In this document: positions 5,458-5,513 of the stretch, piece by piece
Position numbering within the stretch: the first letter of the stretch is position 1
Layout of the letters: each line of letters starts with the position of its first letter
Assembly (NCBI GenBank): GCA_023419055.1
Contig: JAEZYO010001033.1
Coordinates: 1-5,513, forward strand
DNA length: 5,513 nucleotides
Source: Pseudomonadota bacterium
Lineage (GTDB): Bacteria > Myxococcota > Polyangia > Polyangiales > Polyangiaceae
Direction of reading: 5' to 3'
Notes under the pieces: generated by a model
What the model saw: the letters and a program-made list of their open reading frames with translations, nothing else
Told to the model about the DNA's origin: nothing
Databases searched by the model: none
Translations under genes and position numbers: made by a program

Positions 5458-5513
5458 GCGACAAACGGTTTGAGCCGGTGCGCTCGCCGCGAAGCGGCCG
5501 CGTGGGGTGGGGC

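Noticed and set aside
5486..5498. Hairpin GCCGC-GAA-GCGGC near the right edge as a terminator
   Set aside because: The stem is only five bases with no following T-run, and GC-rich DNA makes such repeats common by chance.
1..5513. CRISPR array, tRNA or rRNA genes, transposase or attachment sites
   Set aside because: No regularly spaced short repeats, cloverleaf arms, transposase motifs or terminal inverted repeats were found on reading both strands.

Overview
The window is high-GC, gene-dense bacterial DNA with no RNA genes, insertion sequences or CRISPR. GC-rich codon use, a large membrane-anchored sulfatase-fold enzyme, a stand-alone receiver of the hybrid-kinase type and membrane proteins opening with an NPYAAP motif fit a myxobacterium or related environmental Gram-negative lineage. 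That placement is inference, not a demonstrated identification.

Layout. Positions 1-2442, minus strand, hold a head-to-tail array of three CPBP-family (CAAX-protease-like) membrane protein units. In transcription order these are a broken C-terminal remnant (2442-2233), a complete copy with all catalytic motifs (2236-1100), and a second copy (1103 to beyond the window's left edge) in which key residues of all three catalytic motifs are changed. Both junctions are ATGA stop/start overlaps, and the two intact copies share an identical 28-bp start region. Just upstream on the same strand (4456-2504) is a 650-residue enzyme with five N-terminal membrane segments and an alkaline-phosphatase/sulfatase-fold catalytic domain. 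It lacks the cysteine-type sulfatase motif and looks more like a threonine-nucleophile phosphoethanolamine or phosphoglycerol transferase. Only about 60 bp separate it from the remnant, so the enzyme and the CPBP array could form one transcription unit.

A 168-bp divergent intergenic region (4457-4624) separates this block from a plus-strand single-domain response regulator (4625-5071), which has a strong Shine-Dalgarno sequence and a plausible promoter. The regulator converges on a small two-membrane-span protein of unknown function (5434-5087, minus). The two stop codons lie in the two arms of one short inverted repeat. The small protein starts with GTG and its mRNA may be nearly leaderless; a 16-bp palindrome overlaps its likely -10 element. 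The last ~56 bases (5458-5513) hold no gene that I can support.

How the parts might work together: a periplasm-facing enzyme that modifies an envelope polymer or lipid, followed by intramembrane protease-type proteins, suggests an envelope function. Nothing in the sequence proves a functional link. The most unusual feature is the CPBP array, with active, degenerate and truncated copies still joined by translational-coupling junctions.
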